Notes: generated by a model from the sequence alone, not told the origin. A DNA stretch of 50,647 nucleotides from Fusibacter sp. 3D3 (GCF_001748365.1 NZ_BDHH01000025.1:1889-52535); one strand, 5' to 3'; numbered from the stretch's first letter, positions 8,233-19,336 are shown. A program made the numbers and translations.

Positions 8233-8490
8233 ATGTTAAAACCATTAGGGAAACGCGTTATTATTAGGAAATTAGAGGCAGAAGAAAAAACTGCAAGCGG
8301 TATCGTATTACCATCACAAGCAAAAGAAAAACCACAAATGGCAGAGATTGTGGCAATTGGTAAGGAAGTTGACGAAGTTAAAATCGGAGACAAAGTTGTT
8401 TTTAAAAAGTATGTGGGTACTGAAATTAAAGTAGATAATGAAGAGTTGACAATCTGTGAGATTGAAGACATTTTAGCAATTTTAGAATAA
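8233..8490 (+). CDS. groS: Co-chaperonin GroES
   Basis: An 85-residue Hsp10 that caps the GroEL cage. It shows the RPLGDRV-like start (KPLGKRVII), the mobile-loop segment [11 protein letters not shown], and the [15 protein letters not shown] and DILAILE strands. It is shorter than the usual 94-97 residues because the roof hairpin after VAIGKE is contracted. The ATG at 8233 is chosen over the in-frame ATG at 8212 because a GAGGAGG ribosome-binding site sits at 8219-8225 and family members start at this point. It forms an operon with groL 28 bp downstream, under CIRCE/HrcA control. Confidence 0.96.
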   Translation: MLKPLGKRVIIRKLEAEEKTASGIVLPSQAKEKPQMAEIVAIGKEVDEVKIGDKVVFKKYVGTEIKVDNEELTICEIEDILAILE

Positions 8491-8515
8491 GCAAAATCGG
8501 ATGTAGGAGGAATGA

Positions 8516-10153
<1,638 letters not shown>

Positions 10154-10155
10154 GC

Positions 10156-10228
10156 GAAATACGAAGTAATTCTCAGGGCAAGAGTCCTCGCTTCGCTGCG
10201 GATTGCCCTTCGAACAACTTCGTATTTC
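10156..10228 (+). repeat. Long hairpin after groL; copy 1 of a terminator-like repeat
   Basis: The outer stem is GAAATACGAAGT (10156-10167) with ACTTCGTATTTC (10217-10228); the inner part carries AGGGCA/TGCCCT and a core TCCTCGCTTCGCTGCGGA. The outer arm ends in TTTCTT, so it can terminate groESL. The core is nearly the same as the inverted core of the hairpin at 11063-11104, whereas the outer arms differ, so the two look like members of one small repeat family. Confidence 0.6.
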
Positions 10229-10323
10229 TTGACATGAAGTGATTTAGCGTTCTCATGAACCATTTCACATTTGAATTTTTGCAGGTTTTGTGTTACACTG
10301 TGAGAGTAAAAATAAAATATAGG

Positions 10324-10412
10324 ATTCACCTAGGGGTGCCTTTGGCTGAGAGCGTAGTTTGATACGTAACCCTTTGAACCTGAACTAGGTAAAACTAGCG
10401 GAGGAAAGTGTG
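10324..10412 (+). promoter_or_regulatory. TPP riboswitch (THI element)
   Basis: It carries the conserved TPP-aptamer blocks in order: GGGGTGCC and GGCTGAGA (10333-10352 region), ACCCTTTGAACCTGA (about 10369-10383), CTAGGTAAAACTAGCGGAGGAAAGTG (split across 10385-10410). It senses thiamine pyrophosphate and is followed by a terminator hairpin, so it should switch thiT off when TPP is plentiful. Confidence 0.96.
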
Positions 10413-10426
10413 GAAAAACGAGTTTT

Positions 10427-10460
10427 AGACCATACGCTTATCTGTGTATGGTCTTTATTA
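10427..10460 (+). terminator. Terminator of the TPP riboswitch
   Basis: AGACCATAC (10427-10435) pairs with GTATGGTCT (10446-10454), followed by TTATTATTATTT. It sits between the aptamer and thiT, as expected for transcriptional control. Confidence 0.85.
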
Positions 10461-10507
10461 TTATTTGTTTTGTTCCACCATTTTGAGTCGGAAATGGAGG
10501 TTGTATT

Positions 10508-11038
10508 ATGGAAAGAAATTCAAGTGTTAAAGTAAGAATGCTCGTGGAAGGGGCAATGATGATTGCCATCGCCACTATTTTGAGCTTAATCAAGGTTGCA
10601 GAAATGCCTTATGGGGGCTCTGTAACCGCAGGGAGTATGGTGCCAATTCTAATCTATGCCTATAGATGGGGCGGTGCACAAGGTATTTTAGCAGGATCAG
10701 TTTATGGCATCATTCAGTTTATGATGGGGCCCTATGCAGCACATCCCATCTCAATTTTGTTAGATTATCCAATTGCATTTGGAGCATTAGGGATCATGGG
10801 ATTTATTGCGCATAAAACAAATGATCTAAAAAAAATATTTACAGGTGTGGCAGTTGCCATTTTAGGCAGATTTGTAGCACATTTCTTGTCGGGCGTGATT
10901 TTCTTTGCGATGTTTGCACCCGAAGGTATGTCACCAGTACTTTATTCAATAGGATACAATGCAGCATACCTCGTACCAGAAATGATTATTTCGATGATCG
11001 TATTTGGGCTTCTCTACAAGCAACTCAATAAGTTATAA
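10508..11038 (+). CDS. thiT: Energy-coupled thiamine transporter ThiT
   Basis: A 176-residue membrane protein with six predicted helices: the substrate-binding S component of an ECF-type thiamine importer. It has the ThiT/YuaJ pattern, with an amphipathic start, VAEMPYGGSVTAGSMVPIL and a GGAQGILAGSVYGIIQF motif. It needs the shared EcfA/EcfT energising module, which is not encoded here. The start at 10508 follows a GGAGG site at 10496-10500. The TPP riboswitch directly upstream supports the function independently. Confidence 0.95.
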   Translation: MERNSSVKVRMLVEGAMMIAIATILSLIKVAEMPYGGSVTAGSMVPILIYAYRWGGAQGILAGSVYGIIQFMMGPYAAHPISILLDYPIAFGALGIMGFIAHKTNDLKKIFTGVAVAILGRFVAHFLSGVIFFAMFAPEGMSPVLYSIGYNAAYLVPEMIISMIVFGLLYKQLNKL

Positions 11039-11062
11039 AAAACATAAAAAGGTGTATCATAT

Positions 11063-11104
11063 AATACTCAATCCGCAGGCAAAGCCGAGGACTTCTTGAG
11101 TATT
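11063..11104. repeat. Hairpin repeat copy 2 (inverted relative to copy 1)
   Basis: The outer stem is AATACTCAA (11063-11071) with TTGAGTATT (11096-11104); inside, ATCCGCAGGCAAAGCCGAGGACT is the near-reverse complement of the core of the hairpin at 10156-10228. The core is shared and the outer stem is not. Confidence 0.5.
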
Positions 11105-11120
11105 TAAAAAGACGAAGTTT

Positions 11121-11172
11121 AAAAGAAGCCCTGCTAAAATGAATGAAAAAACATTTTAACAGGGCTTCTTTT
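11121..11172. terminator. Bidirectional terminator between thiT and xylB
   Basis: A near-perfect 20-bp inverted repeat (11121-11140 with 11153-11172) begins with AAAA and ends with TTTT. It lies between the converging genes thiT (+) and xylB (-) and can end both transcripts. Confidence 0.85.
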
Positions 11173-11243
11173 CGATTGATCACTGAGCTGTAGAATTCTA
11201 TATTTTAAGATGTAATCCCTAAGGGGGAGTGGATTACATCACT

Positions 11244-12722
11244 TTAAAACCAAGGTTCAAGCGCCTTATAAAGCCCTTGATAACGCCTGTATAGATCCGC
11301 ATAAAACTGAACATCTGCGCGCTCTGGATTTATCGCATCAAGTGGTTTTACGATTTTATCGCAAGCTTCTTCCACACTTTCAAAGGCACCAGCACCTACA
11401 GCTGCTAAGATAGCCGCTCCAAGTGCACCGCCTTGATCGGTGTTGATTCGGCGTACAGATAGGTTGAAAATTGTGGCAATGATTTTGAGCCAGAAGTCAC
11501 TTTTTGAACCGCCACCAATTACTCTGATCTCATCCATGGGCACCTGAATTGCTCTTAAGATTTCAAGAGAATCTTTCAGTCCAAAGGCAACGCCTTCAAG
11601 GATTGCACGTGTGAAATGACCACGCGTTGTAGTCGGCGTCATACCGATAAAGGTGCCTCTTGCATCTGGGTTGGCATAAGGCGTCCTTTCGCCAGTAAGA
11701 TAAGGCAAGAACAGAACGTGTTGATCAGATGTAGGCACAGCTTCTGCTTCTGCGAGTAAGGTCTTAAAAGGCACATCGGCATTAACTGTATCCGTCCACC
11801 ATTTAAGACAATTCGCAGCTGAGAGCATAACGCCCATAGAATGATAGCGCCCATTGGCATGACAAAAGGCGTGAAGTCTCAATTGCTCATCCATGGCAAA
11901 CTGATCATGAGCGGCAAATACCACGCCTGAAGTGCCAAGCGTCACAGAGACGATGCCTTCTTTAACCGTACCTGTGCCCACGGCACCCGCAGCTTGATCA
12001 CCTGCGCCGCCCACGACGCTGATTTTACCTAAGGCGTTTGATAAACCTAACAATTGTAGGGCTTCATCTGTGACTGTGCCAGTGACCTCATAAGACTCAT
12101 AGAGATCAGGGAGCATATCGGAAGTAACGCCTATAAAATCACAAAGGGGCTGCGACCATTTTTTGTTCTGAACATCTAAAAGGAGCATGCCAGAAGCATC
12201 TGAATAATCCGTAGCATATGTGCCAGTGAGTTTAAACCGAATATAGTCTTTAGGCAATAAGATGTGCCTAATTTTCTTAAAGATTTCAGGTTGATGCTTT
12301 TTGAGCCAAAGAACTTTAGGCGCTGTAAAACCTGTAAGTGCTTGATTTGAAACAGTTTCTGCAAGGCCAGAAAAACCAAAATGAGCTGTGATTTCATCAC
12401 ATTCGGCCTGAGTCCTTTGATCACACCATAAAAGTGCAGGGGTTAAGACCTGATTGGCTTCATCAAGTGCCACAAGGCCATGCATTTGACCGCTAAATCC
12501 GATACTGGTGATATCACCAGTATGAATCGATGGGTTTTGAAGTAGGTTATGAACGGCTTTGAGGGTGCCTTGCCACCAATCTTCAGGGTTTTGTTCAGCC
12601 CAACCCGGTTTCGGATAGGCGATGGGATATTCTGCTGAGCCTTCTCCTAAAAGATGACCACTTTCATTGACCGCAATCACTTTAACCGAGGATGTACCCA
12701 GATCGATACCTAAAAAGATCAT
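11244..12722 (-). CDS. xylB: Xylulokinase
   Basis: A 492-residue FGGY-family carbohydrate kinase that phosphorylates D-xylulose to D-xylulose 5-phosphate for the pentose phosphate pathway. Visible family features are the phosphate-binding start GIDLGTSSVKVI, the GFSGQMHGLVALD segment, WCDQRT, and in the C-terminal domain GAGDQAAGAVG, LPYLTGERTPYANP and the GGGSKSDFWLKI motif near residue 410. Length is typical (about 490-500). It lies 39 bp downstream of xylA in the same direction, so the two form the xylose catabolic operon. A GGAGG site precedes the start. Confidence 0.96.
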   Translation of the reverse strand: MIFLGIDLGTSSVKVIAVNESGHLLGEGSAEYPIAYPKPGWAEQNPEDWWQGTLKAVHNLLQNPSIHTGDITSIGFSGQMHGLVALDEANQVLTPALLWCDQRTQAECDEITAHFGFSGLAETVSNQALTGFTAPKVLWLKKHQPEIFKKIRHILLPKDYIRFKLTGTYATDYSDASGMLLLDVQNKKWSQPLCDFIGVTSDMLPDLYESYEVTGTVTDEALQLLGLSNALGKISVVGGAGDQAAGAVGTGTVKEGIVSVTLGTSGVVFAAHDQFAMDEQLRLHAFCHANGRYHSMGVMLSAANCLKWWTDTVNADVPFKTLLAEAEAVPTSDQHVLFLPYLTGERTPYANPDARGTFIGMTPTTTRGHFTRAILEGVAFGLKDSLEILRAIQVPMDEIRVIGGGSKSDFWLKIIATIFNLSVRRINTDQGGALGAAILAAVGAGAFESVEEACDKIVKPLDAINPERADVQFYADLYRRYQGLYKALEPWF

Positions 12723-12761
12723 AGTGCCTCCTTTTTGTTCATTTTATGAGGATTATACATT

Positions 12762-14075
12762 TTATGCATTGAAAATGGCATCGTTCACAACAGATTCAAG
12801 CCATTCTTGTTTAGCGGATTTATTATGGAGGTTTTTATTATGGAGTGCATATTCTGTAAGATCCTCAAAGCCAACAGTGCCTGCGATGATTTCTTGACCA
12901 ATGCCTGAGTTATAGCTTTCATAACGTTTGGCAACAAAGGCTTCGATTGTACCTTCAGTAATGAGCTTATCCGCTACTAAAAGGCCCTTGGCAAATGAAT
13001 CCATCCCTACAATATAACCGATGAACAAGTCCTCAAGTTCAAAAGAACCTCTTCTGAGTTTTGAATCAAAGTTTAAGCCACCTGGTGCAATACCGCCATT
13101 TTTAAGCACTTCAAGCATACAGTAAGTTGCACTGTAAATATTGGTTGGGAATTGATCTGTATCCCAGCCTAGGTGATCATCGCCCTGATTGGCGTCAATA
13201 CTGCCTAAAACCCCATTGATACGGCAAAGGTTGAGTTCGTGTTCAAAAGTGTGCCCCGCTAGTGTTGCGTGATTTGCCTCAATGTTGAGTTTGAAATCGT
13301 CTTGTAAATTGTATTTTCTAAGGAATCCAAGCACCGTAGCGGTGTCAAAATCGTATTGGTGTTTTGTGGGTTCTTTTGGTTTCGGTTCAATGAGCAGTTG
13401 CCCAGTGAAGCCGATTTTCTTTTTATAGTCAACAGCCATTTTGAGGAAACGTGCATAGTTGTCGTTTTCAAGTGCCATGTCTGTATTGAGGAGAGATTCA
13501 TAACCTTCACGGCCTCCCCAGAATACATAATTTTCACCGCCGAGTCTCATGGTAATGTCCATCGCTTTTTTGACTTGAGCCGCTGCAAATGCAAAAACAT
13601 CTGCATTACATGAAGTCGCCGCGCCGTGTACAAATCTTGGGTGTGAGAAAGCGTTTGTTGTACCCCATAAAAGTTTAATGCCCGTTTTTTTCATAAGCGC
13701 TTCAATGTGGTCTACAATAATATCTAAGTTTGCGAATTTTTCTTCTAGTGAATTGCCTTCTGGTGCAATATCGAGGTCATGAAAACAGAAATAATCGATG
13801 CCCAGTTTGCTCATGAGTTCAAAAGCAGCACTCGCTCTGGCTTTTGAGAGTTCAAGACCTTCGAGTTCATCCCAAGGCCGTTCAAATGTACCTTGACCAA
13901 ACATATCTACACCTGCACCTGTGAGTGTATGCCAATAACTTAAAGCAAATCTAAGATGTTCTTTCATTGGCTTGCCTGCCACAGACTTGTTTGCATCATA
14001 ATATTTAAAAGCAAGTGGATTTTTAGAGTGACGTCCTTCAAAAGGGATATTGCCGATCGTATTAAAATATGACAT
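12762..14075 (-). CDS. xylA: Xylose isomerase (class II)
   Basis: A 437-residue enzyme that converts D-xylose to D-xylulose. The catalytic region [10 protein letters not shown] is present, as are the metal-binding motifs with [37 protein letters not shown] and [19 protein letters not shown]. The length and long N-terminal part put it in class II, as in clostridia and thermophilic anaerobes. An AGGAGG site lies just before the ATG. It is first of the xylA-xylB pair, 78 bp after the AraC gene, and may be read from a promoter in that gap or through from the AraC gene. Confidence 0.98.
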   Translation of the reverse strand: MSYFNTIGNIPFEGRHSKNPLAFKYYDANKSVAGKPMKEHLRFALSYWHTLTGAGVDMFGQGTFERPWDELEGLELSKARASAAFELMSKLGIDYFCFHDLDIAPEGNSLEEKFANLDIIVDHIEALMKKTGIKLLWGTTNAFSHPRFVHGAATSCNADVFAFAAAQVKKAMDITMRLGGENYVFWGGREGYESLLNTDMALENDNYARFLKMAVDYKKKIGFTGQLLIEPKPKEPTKHQYDFDTATVLGFLRKYNLQDDFKLNIEANHATLAGHTFEHELNLCRINGVLGSIDANQGDDHLGWDTDQFPTNIYSATYCMLEVLKNGGIAPGGLNFDSKLRRGSFELEDLFIGYIVGMDSFAKGLLVADKLITEGTIEAFVAKRYESYNSGIGQEIIAGTVGFEDLTEYALHNKNLHNKSAKQEWLESVVNDAIFNA

Positions 14076-14129
14076 AAAAACCTCCTATAATCATTTAATA
14101 CTCTAAGTATAAGCGGTTTTGCTATTTTT

Positions 14130-14172
14130 ATCCGCAACAATCTTGTGCCTTTTTCATGACAATGTTGCGGAT
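14130..14172. promoter_or_regulatory. Inverted repeat between the AraC gene and xylA
   Basis: ATCCGCAACA (14130-14139) and TGTTGCGGAT (14163-14172) form a perfect 10-bp inverted repeat with a 23-bp loop. It overlaps the last codons of the AraC gene. No T-run follows on the minus strand, so it is more likely an operator or an mRNA-processing hairpin than a full terminator. Confidence 0.4.
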
Positions 14173-15065
14173 ATTTCATCAAAAGCAGCCTCTTGATCAA
14201 AAGGCAGATGAATGGAACCTACAGGTGCGCTTGGGATGGAAAAATCGAGTTTATGAGACTCTAACCGCAGTGTTTTAGAGGTGTGTCCATAGCGTTTGCG
14301 GATAAGGGCATTTAAGTATTTTGGATCTGAAAAACCAGAAGTCATGGTGATGTCTAATATGCTCATGTCAGTGCTCAGAAGCAGATGAATGGCGTGTGTC
14401 AGTCTTACAGAACTGAGGTAGTCTTGAAAACTTATGCCCATATGCTGTTTGATAAAATGGGAAAGATGATATTTACTAATGTGGAGTTTAAAAGCCAGTT
14501 GCTCTAAATTTATTTTTTCATTAAAATGAGATTCCACGTAATCAATCACATATTTTAAACGGTTATAAGCATCTGTTCGCGAGGAAAGCCGGGTGGATTC
14601 TAAAATTTCATAGGGAACAGATTTTAGTAAGGTGGCAACAAATTCGAGCACATAGGCATTTAAAAGATAATCTGAATAAATTTGTTCATTAAAGCTCTCC
14701 AAATACATTTTGAACATAAGATCACGAATTTCTGTTTTTAGATGATCGATTATGACGTTATGAAATTGAAGTTTGGACATGAGATTCTGCTTGATCGAGA
14801 TGGCTGAAGGGGTTAATTGGATGATGAGCAGTATATTTTGATCGACTGACAAATCAGTAATGCTGTGTATTTCATAGGCGTTAATGACACACAACTCCCC
14901 TTGTTTAACCTCGTGTGAAGCTTGACCAACCTGTAGCCTGATGATCCCTTTGAGGACATATATAATTTCTAAATCCGAATGAAAATGATGAGAACGATGT
15001 CCAATGCTCAGTAAAAAAAGCTTATAAGGTAAGCCTTTACGGTGCTCAATATTTTCAAATTCCAT
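14154..15065 (-). CDS. AraC family regulator of the xylose genes
   Basis: A 303-residue regulator. The N-terminal half has a cupin-like sugar-binding fold (HHFHSDLEIIYVLKG, about residues 25-85). The C-terminal AraC-type domain spans about 190-295, with two helix-turn-helix motifs (LAFKLHISKYHLSHFIKQHMG and TSGFSDPKYLNALIRKRYG). It lies immediately upstream of xylA on the same strand and diverges from the sensor operon at 15251, so it most likely activates xylAB in response to xylose or a related sugar. The ligand is inferred from context. A ribosome-binding site (GAGGTGA) precedes the start. Confidence 0.88.
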   Translation of the reverse strand: MEFENIEHRKGLPYKLFLLSIGHRSHHFHSDLEIIYVLKGIIRLQVGQASHEVKQGELCVINAYEIHSITDLSVDQNILLIIQLTPSAISIKQNLMSKLQFHNVIIDHLKTEIRDLMFKMYLESFNEQIYSDYLLNAYVLEFVATLLKSVPYEILESTRLSSRTDAYNRLKYVIDYVESHFNEKINLEQLAFKLHISKYHLSHFIKQHMGISFQDYLSSVRLTHAIHLLLSTDMSILDITMTSGFSDPKYLNALIRKRYGHTSKTLRLESHKLDFSIPSAPVGSIHLPFDQEAAFDEISATLS

Positions 15066-15088
15066 AAAATCACCTCACAGAAAAACAT

Positions 15089-15176
15089 ACTCTAAATAGA
15101 GTCCCTAATATATCTCTATTTTAGCATGTTTTTTGTCATGAGTAGCACAGAAATCAAGCTGAAGATTATTAATCTT
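15089..15176. promoter_or_regulatory. Divergent regulatory region of the xylose loci
   Basis: The region between the AraC gene and the sensor operon has two inverted repeats: ACTCTA-AA-TAGAGT (15089-15102) and AAGATT-ATT-AATCTT (15162-15176). Both are good operator candidates for the AraC regulator or the YesN-type response regulator. A TATAAT at 15212-15217 could be the -10 box of the plus-strand operon, but no good -35 box is seen. Confidence 0.35.
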
Positions 15177-15250
15177 AATAAAATGCTATACAGATGCAAG
15201 GAACAGTCGTATATAATAAAGAGAGGATCATGACATCACAAGGGGGTTCT

Positions 15251-16270
15251 ATGCAATCTAAACAACATATTTTTTTAAAGGCGATTATCTTTGTGACCAG
15301 TGTCATCTTTGTGATTACTTTTCTATTGTCGTTTTTTTATTCCAGCACCATCAATCAAAGTAAGAATAGAATGGACCTTTCCACAGGCAGTAATATACAT
15401 TTTGCAGTGGTTTTAATTGGTAATGAAACACAGTTTATTGAAAAACTTCAAAAAGGAATTCAGAAGAGTGCAGATGAAAGTCATGTGGAGGTAGAATTTT
15501 TTACTGTAAAAACTGTTGAAGAAGGCACTGAGATGATTAAGCTACTCATAACAGCAGGCGTGGATGGCATCATCACACAAGGGATACATGAGATGGCGTT
15601 CATTGAAGTTTTGAAAGAAGCCAAGCAGTCGGATATACCGCTTGTACTTGTTTACTCAGATGAGCAGACAGCCGTTAGGGATGCTTTCGTTGGGATTAAT
15701 CCGTTTGATATGGGTATTAAAGCAGCAACACTTTATCAAAAATCAGAGCCTGAATTTGGAAAAGTGGTTTTTATCACTCAATCCTCAGCAGATTCAAGTG
15801 AAGATACCACCAGTAAACTTCAGATGCTCGGTTTTATGGATGTCTTTGAGACCCTACACAGATCCAGTCTGGTAATCGTCAAAAAATCCGAACCGACTTT
15901 ATTAAGTGCGGAAGGGATTGCAGCAGAAATGTTTTTGGGGAACAATGATATTGCAGGGATTGTCTGTACTAATGAAGTGGATACTATTGGGGTAACTCAA
16001 GTGGTCATCGATCTGAATCAAGTGGGACGTGTGAATGTGATTGGAACAGGGTTGACACCGCAAATAGCGGATTATATTAACAAGGGGATTATCTATGGAA
16101 CCTTGTATAGAAATCCTGAAAAAATGGGGTATATGGCGCTAAAAGCTTTGATTACAATCTTAAATCAAACCAGTGGAAAAAGTGAACAAATGGATTACAT
16201 TGATTTACAAGTGGAGGTCATCACTAAGGAGAACTTGGAATCCTATATGAAGATAGAGGCAGTCAAATGA
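15251..16270 (+). CDS. Membrane-anchored sugar-binding-like sensor protein
   Basis: About 339 residues: an N-terminal membrane anchor (about residues 8-30) followed by a periplasmic-binding-protein (LacI/ribose-binding type) domain. Motifs such as GVDGIITQGIHE, PLVLVYSD and the repeated GIVCTNEVDTIGV fit this fold. There is no lipobox, so it stays tethered as a signal anchor. It overlaps the kinase gene by 4 bp, so it probably binds the sugar outside and passes the signal to the kinase, as XylFII does for LytS in Clostridium. In-frame ATGs lie at 15194, 15230 and 15251; 15251 is preferred because AAGGGGG precedes it and the protein then begins directly at the anchor, but 15230 (after GAGAGG) is possible. 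Confidence 0.75.
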   Translation: MQSKQHIFLKAIIFVTSVIFVITFLLSFFYSSTINQSKNRMDLSTGSNIHFAVVLIGNETQFIEKLQKGIQKSADESHVEVEFFTVKTVEEGTEMIKLLITAGVDGIITQGIHEMAFIEVLKEAKQSDIPLVLVYSDEQTAVRDAFVGINPFDMGIKAATLYQKSEPEFGKVVFITQSSADSSEDTTSKLQMLGFMDVFETLHRSSLVIVKKSEPTLLSAEGIAAEMFLGNNDIAGIVCTNEVDTIGVTQVVIDLNQVGRVNVIGTGLTPQIADYINKGIIYGTLYRNPEKMGYMALKALITILNQTSGKSEQMDYIDLQVEVITKENLESYMKIEAVK

Positions 16271-17784
16271 GATTAGACAGTATTCGAAAAAAAATGATGG
16301 TCTATTTTACGTTGGTGATGCTCATGAGCGGCATGATCAGCGTTTATATTTCGTACAATTCAAGGATGCTGTTTGATGAAATTGACGATATGTTTAAATT
16401 TTCTCTGCTCTTTGATGACGTGGAGAACAAATTAGAAGGTTCTCAAGAAGCATTAATGGCTTATGTGGAGACGAAATCATCCGATTCGTTAAATACTTAT
16501 ATAGAAAGCAGCGAGGACCTCGCGAAATTGACAACTGTTTTGCTTCAAAAGTACACTCAAAAACGTGGGGCGCTGTCACTTGAAAATGTCAACAATATGG
16601 TCGTCAAATACAATCAATATTCGGCAGAAGCCATTGTGGCAAAGCGAGGGCGTGATATTGAAGCTTGCCGAAAGGCTTATGATCTCGCCAGTGAAACATA
16701 TGGCAATATTCAGAAGATCATTGATGAACTCAAATTGATACAATTGGATCAAAATATTGCGATCTATGAAAGTTTGGCAACGAATAGTCAAAAGATTCAA
16801 AATTTCAATCTCATCATGATTATAGACCTGATTTTACTCACTATGGCACTTGTTTACCAAGTGACCTATAAGATGACCACCCCAATTATTAAGCTTTCAA
16901 ATGCAGCAAATGAGATTTCAAAAGGGCATTTTGATGGTGAGACCATTATTGTGGAAAGTGAAGATGAGGTTCAGATCATGGCGATTGCCTTTGAAGAAAT
17001 GCGGCAAAATATCAAAAAATCTATAGGAGACTTAAAGCGCACCAATGAAATTGAAAGTAAACTCTTTGAAAAAGAGCTTCAAACGGTGAAGATGCAGACG
17101 CTTCTAAACGATGCAGAACTCAGGTCACTTCAATCTCAGATTAACCCACACTTTCTTTTTAATTCACTCAATGCAGGGGTTCAACTGGCAATGATGGAAA
17201 ATGCAAATGGGACGCTTGAATTTTTGGAGGATATGTCTGCCATATTTAGGTATAATATCAGACCCCTTGATGAATTGGTCAAAGTACGGGAAGAGGTGGA
17301 TACCATCAGAGCTTATTGTAACATGATGAAAGTTAGATTTGGACAAGCACTAGAGTTTAGTCTAAATGTGGAGGATGCCATACAAGAGGTTGATATCATG
17401 CCGCTAATTATACAACCCGTGGTTGAGAATGCATTTATCCATGGGATCGGAAAGAAAGAAGGGGGCGGTTCTGTACACATTAATATAGTTCAAGAAAATA
17501 GCGCAGATCAACAGTTCATCGTTTTCAGGATTGAAGATACTGGAGAGGGCATGTCGCAAGAAAAAATCAACAGAATTTTTTCAAAGGGGTCCAGTGATCA
17601 AACTGCATTAAAACACCCTCAGAAAAGCCATTCATCCGGTATTGGTGCGGGCAACGTCCTACAAAGGCTAAAATTATTTTATAATGATCAAGCAAAAGTT
17701 GAAATCAAAAGCGAGCTCGGCAAAGGGACAACTTTCACGATCAAAATACCTGTTTTAGATAGGGAGGCGGCTTTAGATGTATAA
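16267..17784 (+). CDS. Sensor histidine kinase, YesM/LytS type
   Basis: A 505-residue membrane kinase. Membrane segments lie at about 10-30 and 178-198, with an outside domain of about 145 residues between them. A HAMP segment follows (about 200-255), then a coiled coil and the His_kinase domain with QINPHFLFNSLN, where H295 is the phosphorylated histidine. The HATPase domain has VVENAFIHG and DTGEGM motifs. The outer domain is helical with no sugar-binding fold, which fits signal input from an anchored binding protein. It is coupled to both neighbours: its start overlaps the upstream gene and its stop overlaps the response regulator. Confidence 0.92.
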   Translation: MRLDSIRKKMMVYFTLVMLMSGMISVYISYNSRMLFDEIDDMFKFSLLFDDVENKLEGSQEALMAYVETKSSDSLNTYIESSEDLAKLTTVLLQKYTQKRGALSLENVNNMVVKYNQYSAEAIVAKRGRDIEACRKAYDLASETYGNIQKIIDELKLIQLDQNIAIYESLATNSQKIQNFNLIMIIDLILLTMALVYQVTYKMTTPIIKLSNAANEISKGHFDGETIIVESEDEVQIMAIAFEEMRQNIKKSIGDLKRTNEIESKLFEKELQTVKMQTLLNDAELRSLQSQINPHFLFNSLNAGVQLAMMENANGTLEFLEDMSAIFRYNIRPLDELVKVREEVDTIRAYCNMMKVRFGQALEFSLNVEDAIQEVDIMPLIIQPVVENAFIHGIGKKEGGGSVHINIVQENSADQQFIVFRIEDTGEGMSQEKINRIFSKGSSDQTALKHPQKSHSSGIGAGNVLQRLKLFYNDQAKVEIKSELGKGTTFTIKIPVLDREAALDV

Positions 17785-19336
17785 AATTTTAGTGGTGGAT
17801 GATGAACAGATTGTTCAAAATGCAATCCGATATATCGTGGAAAATCGAAAAGATGGTTTAGCGGTCTGCGGTGTAGCTTCAAATGGTAGAGAGGCTATCA
17901 TACAGGCCAAAGCACTAAAACCAGAAATCGTCTTTATGGATATTAGGATGCCGGGCATCAATGGCATCGATGCCATGAAAGAGATTAAACATCATTTGCC
18001 CGAGACGCGATTTGTCATCATCTCTGCCTATGAACAATTTGAATTTGCAAAACAGGCAGTGCAGCTCGGTGTTAAGGAGTACTTACTCAAGCCTATAAAT
18101 CGTGGTAAGCTCAATGGCATATTAGATCAAATTGTCTTAGAACTCAATCAAGACCAAGCGCAACGCGAACGGGATCTTGAAACGATAGAAAAATTGCAAA
18201 AGATGATTCCTTATATTGAAACAAGTTTCATCTATTCAATCATTTCGAATAATGACCGTATTGAGGAGATGAAACGCTATTTTAATCTGCTTGAGATGAC
18301 CTGTGAATCAGGCTTTATGATGATCATTCAAGTGATACAAGCCGAGCAGAACGCCGTTATTGAAGATTTAGAGCTGCATGCGCACTATCCTCATATCAGA
18401 GATGTGATTAAATACAAATGTCATGCAATTGTGGGGCCGATGATGCTCAATAAAATCGTGGTATTTGTTGCTAAGAAAAAATCTGAAAATGTCTATGATT
18501 TAAGACTTGAAAGTGCAAATTTGGGAGAATATATTCAGCACGAATTAGAACAAATTAATGGTTTTGAATGTAAGATTGGCATCAGCGCTGTTAAGAATAT
18601 AGGAGAACTCTTTTATGCCTATGGCGAAGCGCAAAAGGCCCTTGCTAGCAATGACGCGTTATGCGTGACGCATTTTGAGGATTTGTATGGAGAGCAGGGC
18701 GATAGGATTCAAGTGATAAAAACTCAAAATCAATTGATTGAACATATGGAAAAAGGACAGCTTAATCACGCACTGAAGTGCTTTGATCTCTTGTTCCAAA
18801 GAATCTGCAATCAACAGGAGCGGTTATTAGAACTGGTGGTTTTAATCTATAGAGTTGCTTATGACGAAGGCGTGGAAGAAGATGCCATTATCAGGTACGA
18901 TCACTATTTAAAAGAAATGATTGCGCTGAGCAACACTTGTGATCGCCAAAGGTGGCTGATCAATCGCATTAAGTACATTACAGAGCAAATTAGCAAAAAC
19001 AAAAGTAAGAAGTGTTCTTTTATTGTGGAACGCGTTAAGAGGGCGCTAGAACAAGAATACCATACAGAGCTATCTCTAGAGGGGGTTGCAAGGTCTTTAA
19101 ATATTAGCCCTCAGTATTTGAGTAAACTTTTTAAAGAAGAAACAGGGCAAAACTTCATTGAATATTTAACGCATATTCGAGTGGTTATGGCACAAACGTT
19201 GATGAAGACATCGCACAAGTCTGTAAAGGAAATTAGTTTTGAAGTGGGCTATTCGGATCCTAATTATTTCAGCAGATTGTTTAAAAAACAAACGGGATTA
19301 ATGCCAACGGAATTTATACATCAAGTCAAAAGATAA
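17777..19336 (+). CDS. Response regulator, YesN type (receiver plus AraC DNA-binding domain)
   Basis: A 519-residue regulator. The receiver domain (1 to about 120) has DD at 8-9, the phospho-accepting D55 in FMDIRMPG and the lysine in YLLKPI. The middle region of about 280 residues is characteristic of YesN-type regulators. The C-terminal AraC domain (about 415-515) has two helix-turn-helix motifs (SLNISPQYLSKLFKEETG and VGYSDPNYFSRLFKKQTG). It is the partner of the kinase just upstream and most likely activates the sugar importer that starts at 20624. Confidence 0.93.
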   Translation: MYKILVVDDEQIVQNAIRYIVENRKDGLAVCGVASNGREAIIQAKALKPEIVFMDIRMPGINGIDAMKEIKHHLPETRFVIISAYEQFEFAKQAVQLGVKEYLLKPINRGKLNGILDQIVLELNQDQAQRERDLETIEKLQKMIPYIETSFIYSIISNNDRIEEMKRYFNLLEMTCESGFMMIIQVIQAEQNAVIEDLELHAHYPHIRDVIKYKCHAIVGPMMLNKIVVFVAKKKSENVYDLRLESANLGEYIQHELEQINGFECKIGISAVKNIGELFYAYGEAQKALASNDALCVTHFEDLYGEQGDRIQVIKTQNQLIEHMEKGQLNHALKCFDLLFQRICNQQERLLELVVLIYRVAYDEGVEEDAIIRYDHYLKEMIALSNTCDRQRWLINRIKYITEQISKNKSKKCSFIVERVKRALEQEYHTELSLEGVARSLNISPQYLSKLFKEETGQNFIEYLTHIRVVMAQTLMKTSHKSVKEISFEVGYSDPNYFSRLFKKQTGLMPTEFIHQVKR

